Source: Microcoleus sp. CAWBG506 (GTDB taxonomy: Bacteria > Cyanobacteriota > Cyanobacteriia > Cyanobacteriales > Microcoleaceae). Taken from it: a stretch of DNA of 64,000 nt. The notes beneath the pieces were generated by a model. It ran no database searches. It was given only the letters and a program-made list of their open reading frames with translations, and had not been told where the DNA came from. Location: NCBI GenBank assembly GCA_020883125.1, contig JAHREW010000002.1, positions 230,746 through 294,745 of the forward strand, written 5' to 3'. Positions 1 to 8,883 of this stretch are shown here, in pieces. The position numbers and the translations under genes are program-made. Numbering within the stretch: the first letter of the stretch is position 1; each line of letters starts with the position of its first letter.

Positions 1-64
1 TCAATAATTCTCAAGACTATTTTAATAATTGTAAACAATTTCCCCAGTTCGCTCGCAGATTAAT

Positions 65-1180
65 ATGGCAATTATCTCCTCTAAACAACAGCCTCCCGAT
101 CCAAATCTACCCGAACACATTGCCGCAGCCACCCCCAAAAAAACAAAAAATAAAGCTGTAAAACCCCAGACAGAATCGCTGGTAGAACCCCAAGAACTAG
201 CCGACGAAACCAACAGCAAACAAGACGACAAAATCCGACCTCAGCGATTAGCTGAATACATCGGCCAGAAAGACTTGAGAGAAGTTTTGGCGATCGCAAT
301 TCAAGCAGCCAAATCCCGAAATGAACCAATGGATCACCTGTTACTGTATGGGCCGCCAGGGTTAGGTAAAACCACAATGTCGCTAATTTTAGCAGCAGAA
401 ATGGAAGTTGAATGCAAAATCACCACAGCCCCAGCCCTAGAAAAACCCCGCGATATTGTCGGATTGTTAGTCAACCTCAAAGCAGGAGACGTGCTGTTTA
501 TCGACGAAATTCACCGACTCTCAAAAGTAACAGAAGAAATCCTCTATCCAGCGATGGAAGATTGCCGCTTAGATATTACGATTGGTCAAGGCAAAAGTGC
601 AAAAATTCGCAGTATTCCCCTCAAACCGTTTACCTTAGTAGGAGCAACCACAAAAGTTGGGTCACTGACAGCTCCCTTGCGCGATCGCTTCGGACTGATC
701 CAAAGATTACGCTACTACGAAATAGACGAACTCAGTTTAATTGTCCAAAGAACCGCCCAAGTTCTCGACACTCCCATGACAGCAGAAGGCGCCACAGAAA
801 TTGCCCGACGAGCTCGTGGCACACCCCGCATTGCTAACCGATTGTTGCGGCGAGTTAGAGACTATAGTGAAGTCAAACAATTAAAGCCGATCACCGCCGA
901 AGTGGCATCGGTTGCCCTAGAATTATTCAATGTCGATCCGCTAGGTTTGGATTGGACCGATCGATGTCTTTTGACAGCAATGATTGAAAACTTTAATGGT
1001 GGTCCAGTGGGTTTAGAAACCCTGGCAGCTTCCACAGGAGAGGATACTCAAACTATTGAGGATGTGTACGAACCTTATTTGATGCAAATTGGATTTTTGC
1101 AACGAACAAGTAGGGGAAGAATTGCCACTGCTGCTGCGTATAAACACTTGGGTTTACTCGAAGTGGGGAATAGGGAATAG
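65..1180 (+). CDS. ruvB: RuvB, Holliday junction branch-migration ATPase
   Basis: RuvB is the hexameric AAA+ motor that, with RuvA, drives branch migration of Holliday junctions during recombinational repair. The 371-residue product shows Walker [10 protein letters not shown] (about 96-104), Walker B with DEIH (147-150), sensor 1 GATT (193-196), the arginine-finger stretch LRDRFG (205-210) and the C-terminal winged-helix region after [10 protein letters not shown]. The first 55 or so residues are a polar, Lys/Pro/Glu-rich extension before the core starts at IRPQRL; such extensions occur in cyanobacterial RuvB. The ATG is the first in frame and has no strong Shine-Dalgarno. The recombination gene recN follows on the same strand, but a heptamer repeat array separates them, so co-transcription is uncertain. 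Family assignment is secure. Confidence 0.96.
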   Translation: MAIISSKQQPPDPNLPEHIAAATPKKTKNKAVKPQTESLVEPQELADETNSKQDDKIRPQRLAEYIGQKDLREVLAIAIQAAKSRNEPMDHLLLYGPPGLGKTTMSLILAAEMEVECKITTAPALEKPRDIVGLLVNLKAGDVLFIDEIHRLSKVTEEILYPAMEDCRLDITIGQGKSAKIRSIPLKPFTLVGATTKVGSLTAPLRDRFGLIQRLRYYEIDELSLIVQRTAQVLDTPMTAEGATEIARRARGTPRIANRLLRRVRDYSEVKQLKPITAEVASVALELFNVDPLGLDWTDRCLLTAMIENFNGGPVGLETLAASTGEDTQTIEDVYEPYLMQIGFLQRTSRGRIATAAAYKHLGLLEVGNRE

Positions 1181-1205
1181 GGAATGGGGAATCGGGAATG
1201 CACTG

Positions 1206-1228
1206 GTTCCCAGGCTCTGCCTAGGGAC
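1206..1228. repeat. Small palindrome of the CCAGGCTCTGCCTGG type
   Basis: An imperfect hairpin, GTTCCCAGG-CTCTG-CCTAGGGAC, lies just behind ruvB. Related palindromes occur at 39250-39292 and 45744-45768, so it is probably a dispersed palindromic repeat that may also act as a ruvB terminator. No T-tract follows it. Confidence 0.5.
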
Positions 1229-1234
1229 GAGGGA

Positions 1235-1374
1235 TAACAAACAACCAATAACCAATAACCAATAACCAATAACCAATAACCAATAACCAATAACCAATAA
1301 CAAACAACAAACAACCAATAACCAATAACCAATAACAAACAACCAATAACCAATAACAAATAACCAATAACAAA
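1235..1374. repeat. Heptamer tandem repeat array (STRR, AACCAAT type)
   Basis: About twenty copies of the heptamer CCAATAA, with CAAACAA variants mixed in, fill the gap between ruvB and recN and stop six bases before the recN ATG. Such short tandemly repeated heptamers are typical of filamentous cyanobacteria. The array occupies the place where the recN promoter and ribosome-binding site would be expected. Confidence 0.9.
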
Positions 1375-1380
1375 TTCCCC

Positions 1381-3135
1381 ATGTTACTATCCCTGAGAAT
1401 CGAAAACTTTGCCTTGATTGACTGTCTAGACCTAGAATTTGGCCCTAGTTTGAACGTATTTACAGGGGAAACAGGGGCTGGGAAATCGATTATCCTAGAT
1501 GCGATCGATGCAGTCTTGGGTGGAAAAGTCGATCGCCGGGTGATTCGCACAGGAGCAGCGCGGGCCATATTAGAAGCTACTTTTGAATTGGACAAAGCTG
1601 CGGCATTGTGGCTGGGCGAGCAAGAAATTGAACCCATTGATGGCAATTTAGCGGTTTGCAGCCGGGAAATTATGGCCTCTAGCGGTACTCTGCGGACGAG
1701 ATCGCGTTTGAACGGAATTTTGGTCAACCGCCCCTTGATGGAGCAACTGCGCGATCGACTCGTGGAAATTACTGCTCAAGGCCAAACCGTCCAACTAGGA
1801 CTAGAAACTCTCCAGCGAGAATGGCTAGATCTCTATGGTGGTAAAACTATTTTGCAAGCGCGATCGAATGTCACCGCAGCATGGCTTGTCGCCAGCGAAG
1901 CCAAAACCGCCCTCAACCGCAGACGTCAGTCAGAACAGCAGCGCCTGCAAAGACTTGATTTGTTAGAATACCAAGTCCGAGAGCTTGGCCAAGCCCATAT
2001 CGAAGACGCGGCTGAATTGGAAAACCTCGAACAAGAATCAATCAGGCTCAATCACGTTGTGGAGTTGCAGCAACAAAGTTACCAAGTTCATCAAGCTCTG
2101 TATCAAAATGACACTGATGCCGCCTCTGCTGCTGACTTGTTGAGCAAAGCTGAGGCAACTTTAAGCGACATGGCAGTCTACGATGTTCAGTTGCAACCAA
2201 TTCTAGAAATGGTCAGCGATGCTCTAGCTCAAGCTACAGAAGCTAGCCGCCAAATTAGCAGCTACGGCGAACAATTAGAAGCAGATCCGCAAAGACTTGA
2301 AGAAGTAGAAGAGCGAATTCAGGAACTTAAACAAATCTGTCGCAAATATGGCCCGCTTAAAGAAGCGATCGCCTATTATCAAACCATCCAAAACGAACTA
2401 AATGAACTTTTAGCAGGCGGCGAGTCTATGGAATCCCTAGAACTGGCATATCAAGCCTCTATGGAGCAATTAAAGGATGCTTGCAGCCACCTCAGCGCCC
2501 TGCGACGGGAAACGGCTCTGAAACTCGAAGCTGCTTTAGTGGCAGAACTCAAGCCCTTAGCCATGGAAAAAGTACAATTTCAAGTGGAAATCGCAGCAGT
2601 CACCCCAACAGTAAATGGTGCCGATCGCATCGCCTTTTGTTTCAGTCCCAATCCAGGGGAACCTCTGCAACCCCTAGGTGCGATCGCCTCTGGGGGAGAA
2701 ATGAGTCGCTTTTTGCTCGCCATCAAAGCTTGTTTTTCGCAAATCGAAGGTGCTAGCACTCTGGTATTTGATGAAATTGATGCCGGGGTGTCTGGGAGAG
2801 TGGCTGGGGCGATCGCCAAAAAACTCCATCAACTTTCGGAAAAACACCAAGTCCTTTGTGTGACGCACCAACCTTTGATTGCTGCGATGGCTGACTGTCA
2901 CTTTCGTGTCAACAAACAGACGATCGCCTCTGAAACAGGCACAAAGGAAGATCCAGGCAACCCTCAATCATCGGAACGTACAGTGGTGCGTGTTGTGGCC
3001 CTCAACAGCCAGCAGCGACGGGAAGAACTGGCTCAACTGGCTAGTGGGCGATCGGAAACAGAAGCCATCGCTTTTGCTGAATCTCTCCTAGCTCAGGCCG
3101 CTTCTTTGCGCCAGATTCATTCTCAAAAAAACTGA
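1381..3135 (+). CDS. recN: RecN, SMC-like DNA double-strand break repair ATPase
   Basis: RecN is an SMC-type ATPase that gathers and holds broken DNA ends early in double-strand break repair. The 584-residue product has the N-terminal half of the ABC head with Walker A GETGAGKS (29-36), long central helical stretches rich in Glu, Gln and Leu (about 160-400) that would form the coiled coil, and the C-terminal half head with the signature region SGGEMSRFLLA, Walker B LVFDEIDAGVSG and the switch histidine in VLCVTHQP. Length is normal for the family. The ATG follows a heptamer array directly, with only CCCC between, and no Shine-Dalgarno can be seen. A repair role beside ruvB is consistent but not proof of an operon. 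Confidence 0.96.
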   Translation: MLLSLRIENFALIDCLDLEFGPSLNVFTGETGAGKSIILDAIDAVLGGKVDRRVIRTGAARAILEATFELDKAAALWLGEQEIEPIDGNLAVCSREIMASSGTLRTRSRLNGILVNRPLMEQLRDRLVEITAQGQTVQLGLETLQREWLDLYGGKTILQARSNVTAAWLVASEAKTALNRRRQSEQQRLQRLDLLEYQVRELGQAHIEDAAELENLEQESIRLNHVVELQQQSYQVHQALYQNDTDAASAADLLSKAEATLSDMAVYDVQLQPILEMVSDALAQATEASRQISSYGEQLEADPQRLEEVEERIQELKQICRKYGPLKEAIAYYQTIQNELNELLAGGESMESLELAYQASMEQLKDACSHLSALRRETALKLEAALVAELKPLAMEKVQFQVEIAAVTPTVNGADRIAFCFSPNPGEPLQPLGAIASGGEMSRFLLAIKACFSQIEGASTLVFDEIDAGVSGRVAGAIAKKLHQLSEKHQVLCVTHQPLIAAMADCHFRVNKQTIASETGTKEDPGNPQSSERTVVRVVALNSQQRREELAQLASGRSETEAIAFAESLLAQAASLRQIHSQKN

Positions 3136-3730
3136 AGCTGACCAGAATTATTGTTAAGATTTAACAACTAAACAGGCTATTTATGTCACAGTTAGCTGTG
3201 ACACTAGATGGCAACCAGACATTAGTATCACAGTTGTACCAGTCTCAGCAACTGTTTTAGTCGCCAAGTTGACAGAAATTCTATCTAGAAACCACAATTG
3301 TAGAGATGAGCACACATAATTACTTAGTAGTGGTGTCAGAATGGCGACTAGGCAAACTTTAGTCCGCATCCATCGACCCCCTGACAGGCATTCCTCTATT
3401 TACAACAGATTGCAGTCTGTCCAGGCGATCGGACTCTCTAAGTCACCGAATCTAGTTACACTTAGTAAACCTAATGTCAAAATCCAATACTATACCATTT
3501 AAAAAAGATTCGCGACCTCTGACAACCGTGGACTGATGGCCACAGCGCTCTCAATCTCCCACGGTTGTGTCCCAAACGGCTCTTCCTTGCCATCGGTAGG
3601 AAGTTCTGTAAACTGGGAAATAGTTTGACAAATACTTTTACTCAACTCTTGTGCAACGATCCGGGCGATCGACTTGCCAGATCTGGTACCTGAGAGACCA
3701 AACCTTAAACTTAAGCTTCTCTAAAGGTCT
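3136..3730. other. 595-bp gap before the adenylate cyclase gene
   Basis: No convincing gene is present. The gap holds the 20-bp palindrome at 3184-3203 and an AAAGGT ribosome-binding site just before the cyclase ATG. The sequence AACAGGCTATTTATGTCAC near 3169 resembles one arm of the hairpin at 12239-12252, which may be a remnant repeat. A long 5' leader for the cyclase is possible. Confidence 0.5.
3184..3203. promoter_or_regulatory. 20-bp perfect palindrome, possible operator
   Basis: TGTCACAG-TTAG-CTGTGACA is a perfect inverted repeat with 8-bp arms. It sits 48 bp after recN and 527 bp before the adenylate cyclase gene. The arms contain TGTGA/TCACA-like half sites, recalling CRP-family operators, but the spacing and orientation differ from the usual TGTGA-N6-TCACA. 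A transcription-factor site is an inference; a short hairpin is the alternative. Confidence 0.35.
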
Positions 3731-6700
3731 ATGAATTATTCTGCATCTTCCAATCTGTCATCCCTAGGTAATGTGACTATAGATGTCACTCCTATCACTG
3801 AAAATCATCAGGAACAGCCCTCTCACTATCCCTCTAGCAGTGGTCAAATCGTCACAACCCAAGGAAACTTCTCCAGTTTCCTCGCACCCCTAAACAAGGA
3901 TAGTTTTAAAGGAGTTGCCAAGGACGTAGAGAACAAACTGAAGGTTGTCAATCAAACCTTGGGAATGCTCGACAACCTCCTAGACAGCCAAGGGTTTGAC
4001 GCTATCCTTAACGAAATGTTGCAGTCGATTACCCAGAAAACCGGGGAATTGCTCAATGCCGATCGCAGCACTATATTTTTATTAGACGACGAAAAAAATG
4101 AACTCTGGGCAAGGGTTGCCAAAGATGAACATGGCAACAACCTAGAACTCAGATTTCCCTCCAATGTGGGCATTGCCGGAGAAGTCGCCACCGGCAGAAA
4201 AGGGGTGAATATTCCCTATGATTTTTACAACGACCCGCGATCGACTAACGCCAAAAAAACTGACGAAAAAACAGGATATCGCACCTATACAATGCTGACG
4301 ATGCCTCTGATTAATGAAGACACACAAGAGTTAGTTGCAGTCGTTCAACTGATTAATAAACTAAAGGCAGATCATCATAATTACGACCATTTAGACGTAC
4401 AGATAGACAGGCAAGGATTTACCCAAGAAGACGAACAAATATTTAGAGAATTTGCCCCGTCCATTCGCCTAATTTTAGAATCTTCTAAATCTTTCTACGC
4501 AGCAACTCAAAGGCAGCGGGCAGCGACAGCGCTGATGAACGCCGTCAACGCTCTTTCTCAAAGCAGTCTAGACTTAGAAGATACTCTCAAACGGGTGATG
4601 GATCAGGCTCAAGAACTGATGCAAGCCGATCGCAGCACCCTGTGGCTAATTGACGAAGAACGAGATCAACTATGGACAAAAATCCCGATCGCAGGTCAAC
4701 TTCAAGAACTTCGCATACCCAGAACCGCCGGTTTTGCAGGTATTGTCGCCCAATCCAGTGAACCGCTACTAATTTCCTTTGACGTATATAACGACTCCCG
4801 CGCCGAAACTTCCAAAGAAACAGACAAAAAAACTGGCTACCGCACTTGCAGTATGCTCTGTATGCCAGTATTTAATGCCGACCACAAATTGATTGGAGTC
4901 ACCCAGTTAATTAACAAAAAAAAACAAGGAGAATACCCCCCATACAATCCAGAAAACTGGCCTGAAGCCCCGGAACAATGGCGAGCTAGTTTCAATCGCA
5001 ACGACATGGAATTTATGAAAGCGTTTAATATCCAAGCAGGAGTAGCCCTGCAAAACGCCAAACTATTTGCTGAAGTCAAACAGCAAGAACAAAGACAAAA
5101 AGATATGCTGCACGCACTGACAAACGGTGTCATATCTACAGACCAAAAAGGCCATATAGTCGCTACGAATCCCAGTGCCAAAAAATTGCTTGGCGTTAGC
5201 GATGCCCGCTTGGCAGAAGGTCAATCTTTGCGCGATCTAATTAACTTGGAAAAAGGTGATTTTGCCAAGTGGTTCGATGTGGCATTGCACCCTACAGACG
5301 ACAAAGACCGCCAGCAGTATTACCCTGACCAAGTATTGATTGCCTCCGAAGGAGAACAGCAGAGCATAAATTTGTCGATCAATTCCATGACAGATGCTAC
5401 TGACCCCAAAAAAGTTAACGGAGCATTAGTTGTGATGGAAGATATCAGCAGCGCTAAGCAAGTCAAAAACTTGATGTACCGCTACATGACCCCAGAAGTA
5501 GCCGAAGCGCTGCTGGCTTCAGGAGATACAGGATTGGGAGGTAAACGCAAGCACGTTTCGGTGCTGTTCTCCGATATTCGCAGCTACACCACACTTACGG
5601 AAAAATTGCAAGCCGAAGAAGTGGTAGTGATGCTCAACAAATATTTTGAAGTGATGGTAGATTCCGTATTCAACTACGGAGGTACTCTCGACAAATACAT
5701 CGGCGACGCTCTGATGGCAGTTTTTGGCTCTCCAGCACCCCTAGAAGATCATGCCTGGTGCGCCATGCAAGCCGCAGTAGAAATGCGGGCAAAATTGAAG
5801 GAATTTAATCAAGAGCGAATTGATAATCGCGAGTTACCGATCAGTATCGGTATGGGCATCCATTCCGACGAAGTTGTCAGTGGCAACATCGGCTCCAGCA
5901 GACGGATGGAACTAACTTCCATTGGAGATGGGGTGAATCTCGCCTCTCGCTTAGAAGGGGCCAGCAAGCAGTACGGCACTGACTTAATCATTAGTGACAA
6001 CACCTACCAAGAATACCGCGATCGACTGGAAGTGCGGGAACTAGATTTCATTACTGTTAAAGGCAAAAGCGAACCCGTCATCGTTTACGAACTTGTCGCT
6101 ATCAAGCCCACTTACTCCTCCGTTGGCATGGCGCTGACTGAAACAGAGAAAAAAATTGTAGAACACTACAACAAAGGACGTGAATATTACAAGCAACCTG
6201 TTACTCAAACACTAGATAAGGGTGAGGTGGAAAAAATCTTAAAAGATGTGGCGAAAATGCCCGAAACAGAACTAAAAAATCTCTCCTACACGGTCGATGA
6301 ACAGTTAGAACGTGAACTCAAAAAATTGTTATATCAACTAAAAAAAGAGTCAGAGTACGATGTAACAAATCAGTCACAAGCCCATAAAATATTCGAGTCA
6401 GAAATTCAAGTGCTGAAATGGGAAGGTATCAAAAACCTGTCGGAAGATGAAGCCACACTCTTGATAAAATCTAAGATCGGAGAGTTATCACCAGACGAAA
6501 TTAAGGAATTGCAAGAGGGCGATGTCAAAAAGATTTTGGAAGCAGATATCAAAGACCCATCAAATGGCAAAATCAAGCGTTTGAAATCCTCACATATCAG
6601 ACAGTTATTGCAGGCAAAAATTAAAAGCCGGGCCGAAGAAACAGTAGCAGAAACGTTAGATGAGGAATTTGTGGAAAATCTGACCCTTGATGGGGTGAAA

Positions 6701-6904
6701 AAGGTACTGAGCGAAATTAAGACAATGTTAGAACCGAAAGCTAAGAAATCTTTTAGACAGGCACTGGGCGAATTTAAGGAGGTTTTGCTCATCGATCCCA
6801 AAAACAAGGCGGCTAAATTGCACGTCGATCGCTGTATGCTATTTCAGCACAAATTCTCAGATGTACTCAACTGGGATGGGGTGTGGAACCTTACAGAAAA
6901 ATAG
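3731..6904 (+). CDS. GAF-GAF-PAS class III adenylate cyclase with enlarged C-terminal tail
   Basis: This predicted soluble sensor makes cAMP. Domains in order are a GAF domain (about 75-245), a second GAF domain (about 260-450), a PAS-like segment (about 455-575) and a class III nucleotidyl cyclase domain (about 595-790). Visible cyclase residues are the metal aspartates in FSDIRSY and YIGDALMAVFG, the purine-selecting lysine in LDKYIGD, the threonine in MELTSIGDGVN and the Asn/Arg pair in VNLASRLEG. The Lys/Thr pairing matches Anabaena CyaB1-type adenylate cyclases. The two GAF domains share RSTIFLLD/RSTLWLID and TGYRT motifs and resemble tandem cyclic-nucleotide-binding GAFs. The tail is odd: HYNKGREYYKQ (about 811) and FRQALGEFKEVLLIDP (about 1005), normally close together, are separated by about 180 charged helical residues. 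The start has AAAGGT upstream. Confidence 0.93.
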   Translation: MNYSASSNLSSLGNVTIDVTPITENHQEQPSHYPSSSGQIVTTQGNFSSFLAPLNKDSFKGVAKDVENKLKVVNQTLGMLDNLLDSQGFDAILNEMLQSITQKTGELLNADRSTIFLLDDEKNELWARVAKDEHGNNLELRFPSNVGIAGEVATGRKGVNIPYDFYNDPRSTNAKKTDEKTGYRTYTMLTMPLINEDTQELVAVVQLINKLKADHHNYDHLDVQIDRQGFTQEDEQIFREFAPSIRLILESSKSFYAATQRQRAATALMNAVNALSQSSLDLEDTLKRVMDQAQELMQADRSTLWLIDEERDQLWTKIPIAGQLQELRIPRTAGFAGIVAQSSEPLLISFDVYNDSRAETSKETDKKTGYRTCSMLCMPVFNADHKLIGVTQLINKKKQGEYPPYNPENWPEAPEQWRASFNRNDMEFMKAFNIQAGVALQNAKLFAEVKQQEQRQKDMLHALTNGVISTDQKGHIVATNPSAKKLLGVSDARLAEGQSLRDLINLEKGDFAKWFDVALHPTDDKDRQQYYPDQVLIASEGEQQSINLSINSMTDATDPKKVNGALVVMEDISSAKQVKNLMYRYMTPEVAEALLASGDTGLGGKRKHVSVLFSDIRSYTTLTEKLQAEEVVVMLNKYFEVMVDSVFNYGGTLDKYIGDALMAVFGSPAPLEDHAWCAMQAAVEMRAKLKEFNQERIDNRELPISIGMGIHSDEVVSGNIGSSRRMELTSIGDGVNLASRLEGASKQYGTDLIISDNTYQEYRDRLEVRELDFITVKGKSEPVIVYELVAIKPTYSSVGMALTETEKKIVEHYNKGREYYKQPVTQTLDKGEVEKILKDVAKMPETELKNLSYTVDEQLERELKKLLYQLKKESEYDVTNQSQAHKIFESEIQVLKWEGIKNLSEDEATLLIKSKIGELSPDEIKELQEGDVKKILEADIKDPSNGKIKRLKSSHIRQLLQAKIKSRAEETVAETLDEEFVENLTLDGVKKVLSEIKTMLEPKAKKSFRQALGEFKEVLLIDPKNKAAKLHVDRCMLFQHKFSDVLNWDGVWNLTEK

Positions 6905-6992
6905 GACTCCCCCGCCCTAAGTCCTGGGGTAAATCCTGAACCAGCCCCCCTCTGGCTGGCAGCCACGGCGAACCCGGAACCTCAATATCCGA

Positions 6993-7114
6993 GGGAGCAT
7001 CCTGATGTTGCATAGGCGAAGCATGACCGCAGACAATTTATTAGCTCGCGCCAGAGATTTACAGGGGTCATGCTACAGCCCATACGAATATATTTGCCAA
7101 ACACAGATGCACCC
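6993..7114 (+). repeat. Dispersed 120-bp element, family B copy 1
   Basis: The copy runs from GGGAGCATCC to GATGCACCC and contains GAAGCATGACCGCAGA and an inverted GTCATGCT. Two other copies lie at 21535-21653 (opposite strand) and 44783-44905. The ends form imperfect inverted repeats (GGGAGCATC/GGGTGCATC), as in miniature transposable elements. The rest of the 6905-7262 gap shows no gene. Confidence 0.75.
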
Positions 7115-7262
7115 ATATCCGATTGGGGTTTCAAACCGCAAATTAACTTATTGACAAAACTACCCATAGCTGAATGTTTGGGGAGTTTTTATCCTGCAAA
7201 GCTTTTTCTAACATCACTGAGACGGTGATTTTAAATCTGCTCGCTCCAGGTATGATTGTTGT

Positions 7263-7877
7263 ATGAAAGGTGCTGAAAACCACAGCTACTTAATGTTCTG
7301 GTCTTATTATGGAAAACTACTAGCGTCAGTTATGAATAATTGGAATTCGCAGTCGGGAGATATTGAGTGGGTAGATCAGGTTTACCAACTATTGCTAGAG
7401 ATTGCTCGGAACTCCTTGTCCGATATCCCCAAAATGCCGCCAAACATTAGCCAAAAGGCTCTACCTCTGATACAGAAGGTACAAAGCATTCAGCAAAGAC
7501 GAGATGGACAAGTTTTCAAATCCGGTTCCTTTTCGGTAAACGATCGCGAATGGGTCGATCAAGTCTGTCAACTACTGGTGGAACTGACAGGCGCATCTTT
7601 GTCGGAACGACCGAAAATGCCGGAAAACCTGGCAAGTAGAGCTTTGACCCTGGCAGACAAGGCGCAAAATATCAAAGAAATCATCGAAGAAAATGCTTCC
7701 CTTCCCCCAGCAGATGAGGAGGAACCCTTACCGTCTCCAGAGGCGTTGCTGAATCTGTTGCACCACAGTTTAAAAAATCAGCGTGCCAAAAGCTACAAGC
7801 CCGATGCTCCCCAATGGCAGCAAGTCTTGAGCCTGCTCGATGTAGTCCAGTCAATGTACAAGGAAATTCAACGTTAG
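7263..7877 (+). CDS. Unrecognised protein with an internal duplication
   Basis: I do not recognise this 204-residue protein. It has no signal peptide or membrane segment. Two copies of an approximately 45-residue helical unit are visible: EWVDQVYQLLLEIARNSLSD followed by IPKMPPN, and EWVDQVCQLLVELTGASLSE followed by RPKMPEN, joined by a short linker. An acidic, proline-rich stretch (PPADEEEPLPSPE) precedes a C-terminal helical segment. An internal ATG at 7332 (MNNWNSQSG) would trim 23 residues and is a reasonable alternative start, since no ribosome-binding site favours 7263. It is flanked by a repeat element upstream and the pyrophosphatase gene downstream. That it is a real gene is supported by the duplicated unit; the function is unknown. 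Confidence 0.65.
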   Translation: MKGAENHSYLMFWSYYGKLLASVMNNWNSQSGDIEWVDQVYQLLLEIARNSLSDIPKMPPNISQKALPLIQKVQSIQQRRDGQVFKSGSFSVNDREWVDQVCQLLVELTGASLSERPKMPENLASRALTLADKAQNIKEIIEENASLPPADEEEPLPSPEALLNLLHHSLKNQRAKSYKPDAPQWQQVLSLLDVVQSMYKEIQR

Positions 7878-8083
7878 ATTGAATCTTTAATCAGGGTGTG
7901 CCTGATTTTGTGTCGATCGCGCGGACTCACGAGATCGCGCCAAAAAATCAATCAGATGCGATGGCACTCCCCCGCTTTGTATCAATCTTATGCAGCCGTT
8001 GGGCCCGATCGCTCCTAAAATGCTATGAAAGGGGTTTGACAAATAGCAAAACCCGGATCATCTGTTAACTTGGAGATATTCTT

Positions 8084-8596
8084 GTGGACTTATCGCTAAT
8101 TCCGGCACAGCCGAAACCAGGACTGCTCAATGTCCTGATCGAAATTACCGCCGGTAGCAAAAACAAGTACGAATTTGATAAAGACTTACAAGCCTTTGCT
8201 CTAGATCGGGTGCTCTCTTCCTCAGTCCAATATCCATGCGACTATGGCTTCATACCCAATACCTTAGCTGACGATGGCGACCCCCTCGACGGCATGGTGA
8301 TGATGGACGAGCCCACATTTCCGGGGTGCGTGATTGCAGCCCGTCCCATCGGAATGCTAGAAATGATCGATGGAGGCGATCGAGACGAAAAACTATTGTG
8401 CGTTCCCGACAAAGACCCACGCTACGCTCACTATAAGTCACTCAAAGACGTAGCACCTCATCGCTTGGATGAAATAGCCGAATTTTTTAGAACCTACAAA
8501 AATTTGGAGAAAAAAGTGACAGAAATTCTAGGGTGGCAAGATGTGGATCTAGTAATGCCATTAGTGGAAAAGTGCATCGCAGCCGATCGCAAATAA
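8084..8596 (+). CDS. ppa: Soluble inorganic pyrophosphatase (family I)
   Basis: The enzyme hydrolyses pyrophosphate to two phosphates in the cytoplasm, pulling biosynthetic reactions forward. The 170-residue length is that of bacterial family I enzymes. The family signature DGDPLD is present at about residues 65-70, and other conserved parts are [20 protein letters not shown] and the metal-binding run near VPDKDPRY. The start is GTG at 8084, chosen because GGAGAT lies 8-12 bases before it and because the N terminus [10 protein letters not shown] matches cyanobacterial homologues. The gene stands alone, with gaps of about 200-290 bp on both sides. Confidence 0.96.
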   Translation: MDLSLIPAQPKPGLLNVLIEITAGSKNKYEFDKDLQAFALDRVLSSSVQYPCDYGFIPNTLADDGDPLDGMVMMDEPTFPGCVIAARPIGMLEMIDGGDRDEKLLCVPDKDPRYAHYKSLKDVAPHRLDEIAEFFRTYKNLEKKVTEILGWQDVDLVMPLVEKCIAADRK

Positions 8597-8721
8597 ACCA
8601 CTAGCCCGCATTCTTGGACTACAACCAGAATCACATACTCCCACACCAAATATGATTTATGGTGTGGGCAGACTAGATTCCAATTTAAAGATATATTTGA
8701 TTTCATTTGAGGTACTCCGAC

Positions 8722-8760
8722 TGTTTCCCTGTCAAAGGTTTTGAATGTTTCCCTGTCAAA
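8722..8760 (+). promoter_or_regulatory. Two 15-bp direct repeats upstream of the MBL-fold gene
   Basis: TGTTTCCCTGTCAAA occurs at 8722-8736 and again at 8746-8760, 24 bp apart, about 2.3 helical turns. They lie 124 bp before the metallo-hydrolase gene and could be paired regulator-binding sites. This is inferred from repetition and position alone. Nothing else of note was seen in the 8597-8883 gap. Confidence 0.35.
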
Positions 8761-8883
8761 CATTACGATCGCGATCGGGTTCCAGGTCCCACCTCAGTGC
8801 CTGAAGGCTCAATGTTTTTTTAAATTCTCGAACTAAAAAATAAAATCTCCACTCCTAAGTTCCTGCGCGTAAAACTAAAAAAG

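Noticed and set aside
412..837. 141-codon frame inside ruvB
   Set aside because: It is an overlapping frame within a well-conserved gene and gives a Ser/Arg/His-rich product without a family.
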